DNA from: Saprospiraceae bacterium
Lineage (GTDB): Bacteria > Bacteroidota > Bacteroidia > Chitinophagales > Saprospiraceae
DNA length: 37,967 nucleotides
Reading direction: 5' to 3'
Assembly: GCA_020631635.1 (NCBI GenBank)
Contig: JAHDGW010000003.1
Span: 1 to 37,967, forward strand
Part shown: positions 7,596 to 15,164 of the stretch, piece after piece
Numbering within the stretch: the first letter of the stretch is position 1
How the letters are laid out: each line of letters begins with the position of its first letter
Notes under the pieces: generated by a model
What the model was told of the DNA's origin: nothing
The model's input: the letters and a program-made list of their open reading frames with translations, nothing else
The model's database searches: none
Position numbers and translations under genes: made by a program

Positions 7596-9461
7596 ATGTT
7601 TCCATTATATGACGTAATAGTAGTGGGTGCAGGTCACGCAGGTTGTGAAGCAGCAGCCGCAGCAGCCAATATGGGATCGAAGGTCCTCCTTGCAACCATG
7701 AATATGCAGACCATCGCTCAGATGTCTTGCAACCCTGCTATGGGAGGAGTAGCTAAAGGTCAGATTGTACGAGAGATCGATGCATTGGGAGGATACTCAG
7801 GCATTGTGACTGATCATACGATGGTACAGTTTCGTATGCTCAATAAGTCTAAAGGCCCTGCCATGTGGAGCCCCAGAGCACAAAGTGACCGTATGTTATT
7901 TGCGGGGAAATGGAGAGAGATGCTCGAAGCTCATGAAAACATTGATTTTTGGCAAGAGATGATTACTGGACTCATCGTCAAAGATGGCATATGCCAAGGA
8001 GTGCATACCGGGATGGGCATCGAGATAAAAGCTAAATCTGTAGTGTTAACTAACGGAACCTTCTTGAATGGACTGATTCATATCGGGGAAAAACAATTTG
8101 GCGGAGGACGTGCTGGCGAACGAGCCTCTACAGGCATCACCGAGCAACTCGAAACATTAGGTTTTGAAGCCGGTAGAATGAAAACTGGAACTCCAGCCAG
8201 ATTAGATGGCAGATCCTTGGATTACTCCAAAATGGAAATACAATATGGTGATGAAGACCCTTCTAAGTTTTCATACACAGATACACCTACTCCGAGCAAG
8301 CAATTGCCCTGTCATGTGACTTATACAAGTCCAGAGGTACATGAGGAGCTTAAAACAGGCTTTGATAGATCACCTATGTTCAATGGCAGAATACGGGGGC
8401 TTGGTCCTAGATATTGCCCATCAATAGAAGATAAAATAGATCGCTTTGCTGATCGTGATCGGCATCAATTATTTGTAGAGCCGGAGGGCTGGAATACCTG
8501 TGAAATATATGTCAATGGCTTCTCTTCCTCTCTGCCTGAAGATGTGCAATACCTTGCCTTGAAAAAAATCGTAGGCTTCGAAAACATGAAGATGTTTAGA
8601 CCAGGCTATGCGATTGAGTACGATTTCTTTCAACCTACACAATTGCAGATCTCCTTGGAGACTAAGCTGGTTAAAAATCTGTTTTTTGCAGGTCAGATCA
8701 ATGGTACCACTGGATATGAAGAAGCTGCATGCCAAGGAATGATGGCAGGGATGAATGCTCATTTAAAAGTCAATAAAAAAGAACCTTTCGTACTCAAAAG
8801 ATCTGACGCTTACATTGGAGTATTGATAGATGACTTAGTCAATAAAGGGACCAAAGAGCCTTATCGTATGTTTACTTCTAGAGCGGAATACCGTATACTT
8901 TTGCGCCAAGATAATGCCGACATTAGACTGAGCCCCATTGCACAAAAACTGGGAATGCAACATATGGAAGATCGTATCAGCCGAGTAGATCACAAGAATC
9001 ATAGTATTAAGGAAATAAAAAAATATCTCGATAAATACAGCGTATCTCCTGATACTATCAATGGGTATCTACAAGAGCAGGGATCGGCGCCACTCAAGCA
9101 AAAGCAAAAACTAAATAGCATACTGAGTAGGCCTCACATGAGTCTTATGGCATTGATGGATATCTTGCCCGAGGCAAAAAAAGGATTATCTAAATATGAC
9201 ACAGAAACTTTACAGATAGCCGAAGTAGAGCTCAAGTATAGTGGCTATATACAGAAAGAGCAGGAAATGGTAGATAAAATGAATCGCCTAGAAACCGTAA
9301 AGCTCAAAAATGATATGGACTACCACCAAATACTATCTCTATCAGCAGAATCAAGAGAAAAGCTGACACAAATAAGACCCGCTACTATAGGTCAAGCAAG
9401 CCGAATAAGTGGAGTATCTCCGTCTGATATTTCAGTACTACTGGTGCATGTGGGTAGGTAA
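7596..9461 (+). CDS. mnmG: tRNA uridine-5-carboxymethylaminomethyl modification enzyme MnmG (GidA)
   Basis: The 621-residue product is full length. It opens with the FAD-binding Rossmann motif (DVIVVGAGHAGCEAAAAAA) and contains the family signatures CNPAMGGVAKG, RMKTGTPARLDGRS and INGTTGYEEAACQGMMAG. The helical C-terminal domain that contacts MnmE ends the protein (RPATIGQASRISGVSPSDI). MnmG and MnmE install the cmnm5 group on wobble uridine 34 of several tRNAs, using FAD, folate and glycine in the cytoplasm. It has its own promoter element. Its stop codon ends one base before the stop of the convergent gene at 9463, so no intergenic terminator is possible there. Confidence 0.97.
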   Translation: MFPLYDVIVVGAGHAGCEAAAAAANMGSKVLLATMNMQTIAQMSCNPAMGGVAKGQIVREIDALGGYSGIVTDHTMVQFRMLNKSKGPAMWSPRAQSDRMLFAGKWREMLEAHENIDFWQEMITGLIVKDGICQGVHTGMGIEIKAKSVVLTNGTFLNGLIHIGEKQFGGGRAGERASTGITEQLETLGFEAGRMKTGTPARLDGRSLDYSKMEIQYGDEDPSKFSYTDTPTPSKQLPCHVTYTSPEVHEELKTGFDRSPMFNGRIRGLGPRYCPSIEDKIDRFADRDRHQLFVEPEGWNTCEIYVNGFSSSLPEDVQYLALKKIVGFENMKMFRPGYAIEYDFFQPTQLQISLETKLVKNLFFAGQINGTTGYEEAACQGMMAGMNAHLKVNKKEPFVLKRSDAYIGVLIDDLVNKGTKEPYRMFTSRAEYRILLRQDNADIRLSPIAQKLGMQHMEDRISRVDHKNHSIKEIKKYLDKYSVSPDTINGYLQEQGSAPLKQKQKLNSILSRPHMSLMALMDILPEAKKGLSKYDTETLQIAEVELKYSGYIQKEQEMVDKMNRLETVKLKNDMDYHQILSLSAESREKLTQIRPATIGQASRISGVSPSDISVLLVHVGR

Positions 9462-9462
9462 A

Positions 9463-10023
9463 TTATTTTGAAGACCTCTCTATCAATCTCGCGATTCGCA
9501 TGCGGTGGTATCGCTGTAATATCACTGGATAAAGATTGAAAACTATGTTGATCATCATGGTAATAATGATCAAGACCCAATATCCTTTAACCATCATTAC
9601 TAAGCATAACATCGTAATAAGCAAGAGTGCCAGTACATGACCAATTTCGGATTGCTTAGTCATATAGATCAGTTTTTGAATACCAGCCCTTGTGCCATCA
9701 AAAAAATGCTTTCTATTTTGATCCTTCCCCCAGATGGCTATCAAGAGGTATTTTCTAAATAACTCGACATTCATCAATCGATAGGCTTTCTGTAAACCAT
9801 CAATATTGTAAATCTTATAATAACTAGAGCCTATGACCTTATGAGTAGGAAAAACAAAACCTACAAATGCAAAAATTCCGGTAGCAAATAAGTTGATCAA
9901 GACTGCAAAGACAATGGAAGTCGCTAGTCCCATTTCTAAATTTACGGATAGTAAGAAAAAAACAAGTTTGTAAGTTTGATATCCTAAAAAGAGGGAAAGT
10001 AAGGAAAAGGCAAGTTTTTTCAC
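9463..10023 (-). CDS. CrtO-family (glycosyl-diaponeurosporenoate acyltransferase-like) membrane protein
   Basis: The 186 residues have two hydrophobic helices in the first 65 positions and two more at about 128-165, with a soluble segment between. The ending NLYPVILQRYHRMRI resembles the N-P-ILIQRYNRPR ending of Staphylococcus CrtO, the acyltransferase that finishes staphyloxanthin. The middle part with a conserved KHFFDGT also fits that family. Members are common in genomes that lack staphyloxanthin, so the true substrate here is unknown. No crtI or crtB lies in the window. Its stop is one base from the mnmG stop. The call rests on remembered family patterns; the membrane topology is secure, the substrate is not. 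Confidence 0.55.
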   Translation of the reverse strand: MKKLAFSLLSLFLGYQTYKLVFFLLSVNLEMGLATSIVFAVLINLFATGIFAFVGFVFPTHKVIGSSYYKIYNIDGLQKAYRLMNVELFRKYLLIAIWGKDQNRKHFFDGTRAGIQKLIYMTKQSEIGHVLALLLITMLCLVMMVKGYWVLIIITMMINIVFNLYPVILQRYHRMRIARLIERSSK

Positions 10024-10114
10024 TTGACTAAGATAATAAGCTGCATTTGTAATTTATCAGTTAATTTGACCTCCATATGTATGGTAATACCTAAATGACT
10101 TCAACATCCTAGCT

Positions 10115-10354
10115 ATGAAAAATACTCATCAATGCCCTAAATGTAGCTCTACCGACTTGAGTAAACTGGAGGGAGGTAATAATTGGAACAGCCGGCCCAA
10201 TAAAATTTATTATAATTCTTTCAAGACTATTCCCGTTATTAGATTCGTCTGTAATCATTGTGGGTATTCGGAGGAGTGGGTAGATACCCAACACTTGGAA
10301 AAACTTAAATCTAAGTTTGGTTTGCCCGAGCGTGGTGGTAGTGAATTTGTATAA
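10115..10354 (+). CDS. Small zinc-ribbon protein, 79 residues
   Basis: Two CxxC knuckles, CPKC at residues 7-10 and CNHC at about 46-49, are separated by some 35 residues and predict one treble zinc-ribbon site. The second is followed by GYSEEW, a pattern seen in short cytoplasmic zinc-ribbon proteins of unknown role. There is no signal peptide. It lies between two divergent or loosely spaced genes, 91 bases from the CrtO-like start on the other strand and 132 bases before the next plus-strand gene, so it may be monocistronic. Function cannot be assigned. Confidence 0.7.
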   Translation: MKNTHQCPKCSSTDLSKLEGGNNWNSRPNKIYYNSFKTIPVIRFVCNHCGYSEEWVDTQHLEKLKSKFGLPERGGSEFV

Positions 10355-10486
10355 GGTTATGTTAAGTCCTATCTGATTTGATACGTCATGTGAAGTGAAG
10401 CGTCTTGACTATAAATGAAGTGCTTTACGTATATGATAAAGTCATATATATTATTTCGCTATTTTTACAGTAAAATGTAGATACAC

Positions 10487-11908
10487 ATGTCTCGATATAT
10501 CTCAATAGTCTTATTATTTGGTCTTGGTTTTCTGATCAATACCAGCCAGGCTCAGCAGTCAAATCCTCAAATAGAAGCTGTTAATAATTATGTACAGTTT
10601 ACCAACGAATCTATACATGGTCTGCTCATCGTACACCGACTACTCGAAAACTTTAATCAGGATATCAATAAGTATGTAGATCTAGACGGGCAGCAAATCA
10701 ATTTTTACAGCAACCGCGATATTCAATTTAATATATTTGAAGATCCTGATCATTGGTTTTATGATAAGACACCTACAGAGTGGTACAATAGCGCTAAGTT
10801 AAATAGCAGAAATCTACCTAATGAGCTATCCAGTAATCTATTCGGTATCATATCCGAAATGAAAGATATCTGTACGGAGGTAAACAAGCTGCGATTTGAT
10901 CTAGAAACTACAATCAATAACAGTGATCTCACGGATCGTGTCCAACTGGGAGCCGTATATGACCAGCTAGAGAAAGGGGTAAGTCTGTATGACGAGTTTT
11001 GGGCATTGACAAAGCAACTAAAACGTAAGCTAGACCCTATATATCTAGCCGCTAGAAGTAACTCTACCATAGATAAAGAACTGTACTATAGCCTATCTTA
11101 TCTGCATGATACTAACTGGAAATTATTACAAGGTATAAGAGAAAAACGAGACGGCGATATAGCTCAACTTTTAGACAGCTATACAGAAAGTGTAAATGAC
11201 TTTACTCAAATAAAGGCAAGTACTCGCATCAATGCCAAAAGAAGGCTAGAGAGTATCATGAGTAGATCAAAAGAAGTAGTAGAAAGTGGTAATAGATTTT
11301 ATAAGACTGCTGAGGTAGATCCCGAGTATAAGCTATATGGTAAATTTTACTTTTATCACAATAGTGACATCATCAATAAGTATAATCGTTATGGTAATGG
11401 TTATGTATTTGAGATAAATAAAATGATCGAAGAGCAGCAATGGGATGTTCCATATTTTATAGAAGTCCCACATTATTTTAAAGTCATCTATCCTAAAAAA
11501 CTAAATGAACTGGGCTCTATAGCAAGTACAGACTCTAAAATCACATTACTACCTCGTGAGCTAAAATCAAGAGAAATAAGAGAAGCAGATCATATCATCA
11601 AAGCAGATACAAATATGATTGAAATCAAAGTCTATGATAATATGATACAAGATGATGATATCATATCTCTTAACTTCAATGGCGACTGGGTGCTAGAGAA
11701 AGAAAGTATAAGTGATAAACCTATAAAGTTGAACTTCATACTGAATCAAGAAGGGAAGAATTTTTTATTATTACATGCCGACGACGTAGGAAAAAGACCT
11801 CCTGCAACCATCGCTCTAGAGTATAAATATGCTGGTAATAAAGAACGTCTCTTGCTCAAATCTGACCTCAAACAATCTGAACTAATAGAAATCGTATTGG
11901 ATAAATAG
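10487..11908 (+). CDS. Secreted protein of unknown function with helical body and beta C-terminal domain
   Basis: The 473-residue protein begins with a clear signal peptide ending TSQA before QQSN. Residues about 30-280 are predicted helical and rich in charged residues. The last 110 residues switch to beta structure. There DNMIQDDDIISLNFNG and NFLLLHADDVGKRPPATIAL follow a pattern I recognise from the C-termini of other Bacteroidota secreted proteins (D-x-x-x-D-G-D-x-x-S-L-x-x-N-G, then G-x-x-P-P-x-T). In those the third acidic residue is usually preceded by Gly; here it is Asp. It is not the T9SS sorting domain. The protein is probably periplasmic or surface-exposed. No enzymatic motif was seen. 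Confidence 0.7.
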   Translation: MSRYISIVLLFGLGFLINTSQAQQSNPQIEAVNNYVQFTNESIHGLLIVHRLLENFNQDINKYVDLDGQQINFYSNRDIQFNIFEDPDHWFYDKTPTEWYNSAKLNSRNLPNELSSNLFGIISEMKDICTEVNKLRFDLETTINNSDLTDRVQLGAVYDQLEKGVSLYDEFWALTKQLKRKLDPIYLAARSNSTIDKELYYSLSYLHDTNWKLLQGIREKRDGDIAQLLDSYTESVNDFTQIKASTRINAKRRLESIMSRSKEVVESGNRFYKTAEVDPEYKLYGKFYFYHNSDIINKYNRYGNGYVFEINKMIEEQQWDVPYFIEVPHYFKVIYPKKLNELGSIASTDSKITLLPRELKSREIREADHIIKADTNMIEIKVYDNMIQDDDIISLNFNGDWVLEKESISDKPIKLNFILNQEGKNFLLLHADDVGKRPPATIALEYKYAGNKERLLLKSDLKQSELIEIVLDK

Positions 11909-11962
11909 AGTTACTTAACGTGCATCCAGTGCAACAATGTTGCAAATAATCAGTTTTGTAGG

Positions 11963-11970
11963 TATATTTG
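11963..11970 (+). promoter_or_regulatory. -7 promoter element that decides the MerC-like start
   Basis: TATATTTG matches TAnnTTTG exactly, with a TTG at 11940-11942 and a 20-base spacer, the expected layout of a Bacteroidota promoter. Transcription should begin near 11975. That rules out the upstream ATG at 11937 and leaves the ATG at 11979 with only a few bases of leader. Confidence 0.7.
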
Positions 11971-11978
11971 CAACCTCA

Positions 11979-12362
11979 ATGAGTAAACGTCAAGGAAAAT
12001 ATACAGACATACTAGGCATGCTTGCTTCTATTGCTTGTGCTATACATTGTGCAGCTTTACCCATACTTGCAGCACTTAGTGTAGGTAATGGATGGTTTGG
12101 CCATGATCATACCTTTGATAATATCATATTGATCCTAGCAGCATATTTTATCTATAAGTCATTTTGGAACACTTATAAAAAGGATAACAATGCTACATTT
12201 TTGTGGGTCGCAATACTTGGTTTCTGTACTATTATCATAGGGCGATTTATACCTTTCCCGATAGAAGTACTATGCTCGATAGTTGGGGGTTTGACTATCG
12301 CCACAGCACATATACTACATATCCGATATCAGCAAGCGAAAGTAAAAGCTTCCGCTAGCTAG
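11979..12362 (+). CDS. MerC-domain family membrane protein
   Basis: From the chosen Met the product has 127 residues, four hydrophobic segments and the hallmark IACAIHCAALPILAAL early in the chain. Its Cys and His pair resembles the metal-binding site in the first helix of MerC-type mercury transporters. Many Bacteroidota carry such MerC-domain proteins without any mercury operon, and none is visible here, so metal or small-ligand transport is possible but unproven. An ATG at 11937 would add 14 residues, but a promoter element lies between the two starts, so 11979 is preferred. The gene ends 24 bases from the convergent barrel gene. Confidence 0.75.
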   Translation: MSKRQGKYTDILGMLASIACAIHCAALPILAALSVGNGWFGHDHTFDNIILILAAYFIYKSFWNTYKKDNNATFLWVAILGFCTIIIGRFIPFPIEVLCSIVGGLTIATAHILHIRYQQAKVKASAS

Positions 12363-12386
12363 ACTATACCCACTCCTTAAAGTTTC

Positions 12387-13172
12387 TTAAAAAGCATTTT
12401 TGAGATAATAATTGACGCCTACCCTGAGAGATCCAAATGCATTCAACGAGGCCTTATACACTCCCTTATTGTTGATATATCTCCAATCTTGTGCATTGAT
12501 ATCCATCACTCCGATACCACCTACAAATTCAAAATAAAACTGTAGCGTTTCTGTTTTGAAATATTGAAAACCACCACCAAAAAGTATATTAACATCAATA
12601 GACCTATACAAGTCTTTATCATCACTGAAAGCTGATTGCTCTTCTATGATCTGACCGTAGTTTTCATTAAATCCATTCTGATTGATAAAATCAAATAACT
12701 CAACCTCTCCACCTTCTATAAACCATGAATTATCAGCGGAGGTCAATAAGCCCAGCTGTACACCGCCTAAAAGATATTTATTAAGCTTATCATATGCAAA
12801 TCCTCTCTCATCATCAAGACCCCACTTATATGTGACAGGTATATGTAGGTATCCTAGATCTACTTGCTTTTCATTATCTACATTACCGATGACATCTTTA
12901 TAATCTTGACCCAACTGAGTATATTGTATGCCTAGCTGAATCATATGTTTATTATGAATATCTAGACCAGCATGAACCCCAAAGCTCATGGATGTCTTGA
13001 CCATATAGTCAAGCTCACTATATCCATAATTATTTTGGTTGACTATCGCTGGAAGATTAAACCCCACCTGGGCTCCACCATAAAAACGACGAACATCCTC
13101 CTCATAATTCTGAGCTTGCAACGTACCGAATATCAACAATAATAAGCCTATAAATGTAGCAGTTTTCTTCAT
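12387..13172 (-). CDS. Outer-membrane beta-barrel protein (PorT-like family)
   Basis: The 261-residue protein starts with a signal peptide (TLQA before QNYEED). It then shows repeated amphipathic strands with glycine turns (GGAQVGFNLPAIV, FGVHAGLDIH, IQLGIQYTQLG, FGGGFQYFKT, QFYFEFVGGIGVMD, GSLRVGVNYYLKNAF) and ends in phenylalanine. This is the architecture of small Bacteroidota outer-membrane barrels of the OMP_b-brl/PorT type, about eight to ten strands. The function is unknown; a transport or structural role at the surface is likely. An exact -7 element lies 30 bases upstream. Confidence 0.8.
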   Translation of the reverse strand: MKKTATFIGLLLLIFGTLQAQNYEEDVRRFYGGAQVGFNLPAIVNQNNYGYSELDYMVKTSMSFGVHAGLDIHNKHMIQLGIQYTQLGQDYKDVIGNVDNEKQVDLGYLHIPVTYKWGLDDERGFAYDKLNKYLLGGVQLGLLTSADNSWFIEGGEVELFDFINQNGFNENYGQIIEEQSAFSDDKDLYRSIDVNILFGGGFQYFKTETLQFYFEFVGGIGVMDINAQDWRYINNKGVYKASLNAFGSLRVGVNYYLKNAF

Positions 13173-13202
13173 TTCAAATTATTTATCAAAAATCTAACGA
13201 TA

Positions 13203-13210
13203 CAAATATA
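13203..13210 (-). promoter_or_regulatory. -7 promoter element of the barrel gene at 13172
   Basis: Read on the minus strand this is TATATTTG, an exact TAnnTTTG match whose last base is 31 positions from the ATG. The upstream flank is AT-rich, but no clear TTG lies 19-20 bases away. Confidence 0.6.
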
Positions 13211-13249
13211 AGGATAATATTTAATTTATAAATTATTGTTTACCAATGC

Positions 13250-13284
13250 AAAAGGGTCTTTGAGCAAAACTCAAAGACCCTTTT
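13250..13284 (-). terminator. Long perfect hairpin, terminator after the YceI gene
   Basis: A 15-bp perfect stem, AAAAGGGTCTTTGAG against CTCAAAGACCCTTTT, closes a five-base loop. The run of U residues is built into the end of the stem, so it could act in either direction. It lies 24 bases after the YceI stop and 40 bases before the promoter element of the next minus-strand gene, so its main job is probably to insulate the two. Confidence 0.85.
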
Positions 13285-13308
13285 CGTACACTAGTATTAG
13301 GCTCTTTA

Positions 13309-13974
13309 CTATTTGGCCATAAGCTCTATTGCTATTTCCATCTTATCATTAATAGCCTTATCTGCGAGGTTATCAAAAAACTTATCGCTGCCATACTTGA
13401 TACCCCATTCTGTGCGGTCAATACCAAATTTAGGCGTCTTCACAGAAACTCCTTTTGCATCTATATCGATCTGTGCTCTAAAACCTATCTGCTTAGTTAC
13501 ATCTTTTAAAGTGAGGTTACCATATACTAAATAATTAGCTGCTGGATCACCATCTACATCAGTCACCTTAGTGATTTCAAAAGAAGATGTAGGATATTTA
13601 TTTACGTTAAAAAAGTCATCTGCATTATCATCAGCTGATCCTTTAAGGTGTCCCTCGAGATATGCTTTTTTATCACCTTCTAGATCAGTAACATTGATAC
13701 TAGTCATATCAATAATGAAATTTCCACCTGTAACTTTACCATCACTTACAGTCACAGCTCCTGAAGACAATTTCATATCACCTGCATGGGTACCGGCTAC
13801 TTTAGAGCCTTCCCACAAAATTTTACTTGATCCTGTATCTACGGTATACTCTTTACCAGTAGCTTTTGACACCTCTGCTGCTGCGGATGTTTCAGCTTTT
13901 TTGACATCTGACTTACAAGAAAAAATCAGACTTACAAATAACATTGTACTTAGTACGTTCAAAAATAATTTCAT
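13309..13974 (-). CDS. YceI family lipoprotein
   Basis: The 221-residue protein has a lipoprotein signal (FVSLIFSCKSD, Cys20) and a low-complexity linker rich in Ala, Lys and Ser. It then has a YceI domain (about 42-221) with the family patterns YTVDTGSSKILWEG, HAGDMKLSSGAVTVSDGK and FGIDRTEWGIKYGS. YceI domains form a lipocalin-like barrel that binds long isoprenoid or fatty amide ligands. In this setting the protein would hang from a membrane facing the periplasm or surface. Its ligand is unknown. It follows the MerR-type regulator on the same strand after a small hairpin, so the two may be separately transcribed. Confidence 0.9.
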   Translation of the reverse strand: MKLFLNVLSTMLFVSLIFSCKSDVKKAETSAAAEVSKATGKEYTVDTGSSKILWEGSKVAGTHAGDMKLSSGAVTVSDGKVTGGNFIIDMTSINVTDLEGDKKAYLEGHLKGSADDNADDFFNVNKYPTSSFEITKVTDVDGDPAANYLVYGNLTLKDVTKQIGFRAQIDIDAKGVSVKTPKFGIDRTEWGIKYGSDKFFDNLADKAINDKMEIAIELMAK

Positions 13975-14024
13975 AAAATAAATTTTTTAAATGATGTTGG
14001 TTTGATAAAATAAAATTTGGGGGA

Positions 14025-14051
14025 CTGGATACCGAGAAATCGGACTTCCAG
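14025..14051 (-). terminator. Small two-part hairpin after the MerR regulator, possible terminator
   Basis: Outer arms CTGGA and TCCAG enclose inner arms CCGA and TCGG with a four-base loop (GAAA on the plus strand). On the minus strand it is followed by CCCCC and then an AT-rich run AAATTTTATTTT. It begins 27 bases after the regulator stop. The stem is short and the T tract is displaced, so termination is only a reasonable guess. Confidence 0.4.
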
Positions 14052-14077
14052 CATTAGAATACTAATCGGATATGTAA

Positions 14078-14965
14078 TTAACTCGCAACCCGCTGAAAAA
14101 GTTGCTTTACTTCGCTTATTCCTTTTATAACCTTACAGTTTGGCGGTAATTTAAAGCGTTGTTTTATCGTCTGATATCCTGAAAGTATCAATTGTGCTTC
14201 TGGCATATTGGGTGCCATAATATCTATAAACTCCTGAATGGGTTCCTCTGCATAGCTATCGTTAATGATACTAAACACAAAGTCTGGCTTATAGATATTA
14301 TATGCTTCTAAAGCATCCATCACTGGGATACCAAAACCTAGACTTATGGTACGTAGACCTATTTTTTTCAATATGTAATGTAAGAAAAGAAGACTCAACT
14401 CATGGTTTTCATTTTCCGGCAAAAATATCAGACACTTCATATCTTGTCTTTGCTCGGTAGCTGATTCGTCTTCGATTGCTTTGATAATCTTACGTCTGAT
14501 GATATTACTTACAAAATGCTCATGAGCACCCTTGATACTACCTGCTATCCACATGGTGCTCAACTTATCCAACAAAGGATAAATAACCTCATTCATTGTA
14601 TTTTCAAATCCTAAACTTTCTATTTTTTTATTGAGAATACGTACAAATTTATCTTCTTCCATTTCTAAAATGGAAAGGGTCAGGGCGTCTAATTCAGACT
14701 CAAACATGCTATCCACCTCCGTGATCTCAGAGACTTTGTCTATAATCTCCTGAGGCTCCATACTTGATATATGGGAAATTTTGATTCCGCTACGATTGAG
14801 CAGAGCTATATTCAATATAAGCTTGAGGTCATCGTCATCGTAGTATCTAATATTTTTACTCGTACGTTTTGGCTGGATTACTCCATATCGACGTTCCCAC
14901 ATACGGATAGTATGTGCTTTCACTCCGGAGAGTTTTTCGATATCTTTTATTGAGTATACTACCAT
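14078..14965 (-). CDS. MerR-family regulator with cobalamin-binding domain (CarH/LitR-like)
   Basis: From Met at 14965 the product has 295 residues. Residues 1-70 are a MerR winged helix (YSIKDIEKLSGVKAHTIRMWERRYG). About 85-165 is the four-helix cap of B12-binding proteins, with Trp139, nine residues, then Glu149-His150, the W-x9-EH motif that contacts the upper side of adenosylcobalamin in CarH. About 176-290 is a Rossmann-like B12 domain in which His188 (ENENHELSLLF) sits where the lower axial histidine of CarH lies. The usual DxHxxG is changed to ENHELS. CarH-type proteins are light-sensitive repressors; whether this one binds B12 or light is untested. The upstream ATG at 15007 adds 14 residues ahead of the DNA-binding domain and is less likely. 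It is divergent from bshA. Confidence 0.85.
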   Translation of the reverse strand: MVVYSIKDIEKLSGVKAHTIRMWERRYGVIQPKRTSKNIRYYDDDDLKLILNIALLNRSGIKISHISSMEPQEIIDKVSEITEVDSMFESELDALTLSILEMEEDKFVRILNKKIESLGFENTMNEVIYPLLDKLSTMWIAGSIKGAHEHFVSNIIRRKIIKAIEDESATEQRQDMKCLIFLPENENHELSLLFLHYILKKIGLRTISLGFGIPVMDALEAYNIYKPDFVFSIINDSYAEEPIQEFIDIMAPNMPEAQLILSGYQTIKQRFKLPPNCKVIKGISEVKQLFQRVAS

Positions 14966-15014
14966 TGTCCGTATGACTACAAATGCTTTAGAGTGATGTA
15001 AGAACAAGACTAAG

Positions 15015-15029
15015 CCACAATTGTTGTGG
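15015..15029. promoter_or_regulatory. Inverted repeat in the regulator/bshA intergenic region (operator candidate)
   Basis: CCACAA and TTGTGG are perfect inverted arms around a TTG spacer. The site lies 50 bases upstream of the preferred regulator start and about 135 bases before bshA. Its size suits a dimeric regulator such as a MerR protein, but nothing in the sequence proves who binds it. Confidence 0.35.
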
Positions 15030-15041
15030 TAATTGTATTAA

Positions 15042-15067
15042 AGGACTACCTAATAAACTTTAGTCCT
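15042..15067. repeat. Second inverted repeat in the same intergenic region
   Basis: AGGACTA at 15042-15048 and TAGTCCT at 15061-15067 are perfect inverted arms separated by 12 bases. It may be an operator half-site pair or a weak hairpin. It is unrelated in sequence to the CCACAA repeat 13 bases away. Confidence 0.35.
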
Positions 15068-15164
15068 CGAACTTACTAAACGAAAATAGAAATAAATTTG
15101 ACATGCGCTTGAAGCCTTTAGTAAAGTGTTTTTTTAATTCTATTTTCGGCATCAAAACAGAACA

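Noticed and set aside
11937-12362. MerC-like gene as part of a mercury resistance operon
   Set aside because: No merR of the mercury type, merA, merT or merP is nearby. The MerR-type gene at 14078 has a B12 domain and is separated by two other genes.
13571-13981. 136-residue plus-strand frame
   Set aside because: It is antisense to the YceI gene, which has a clear signal peptide and family motifs.
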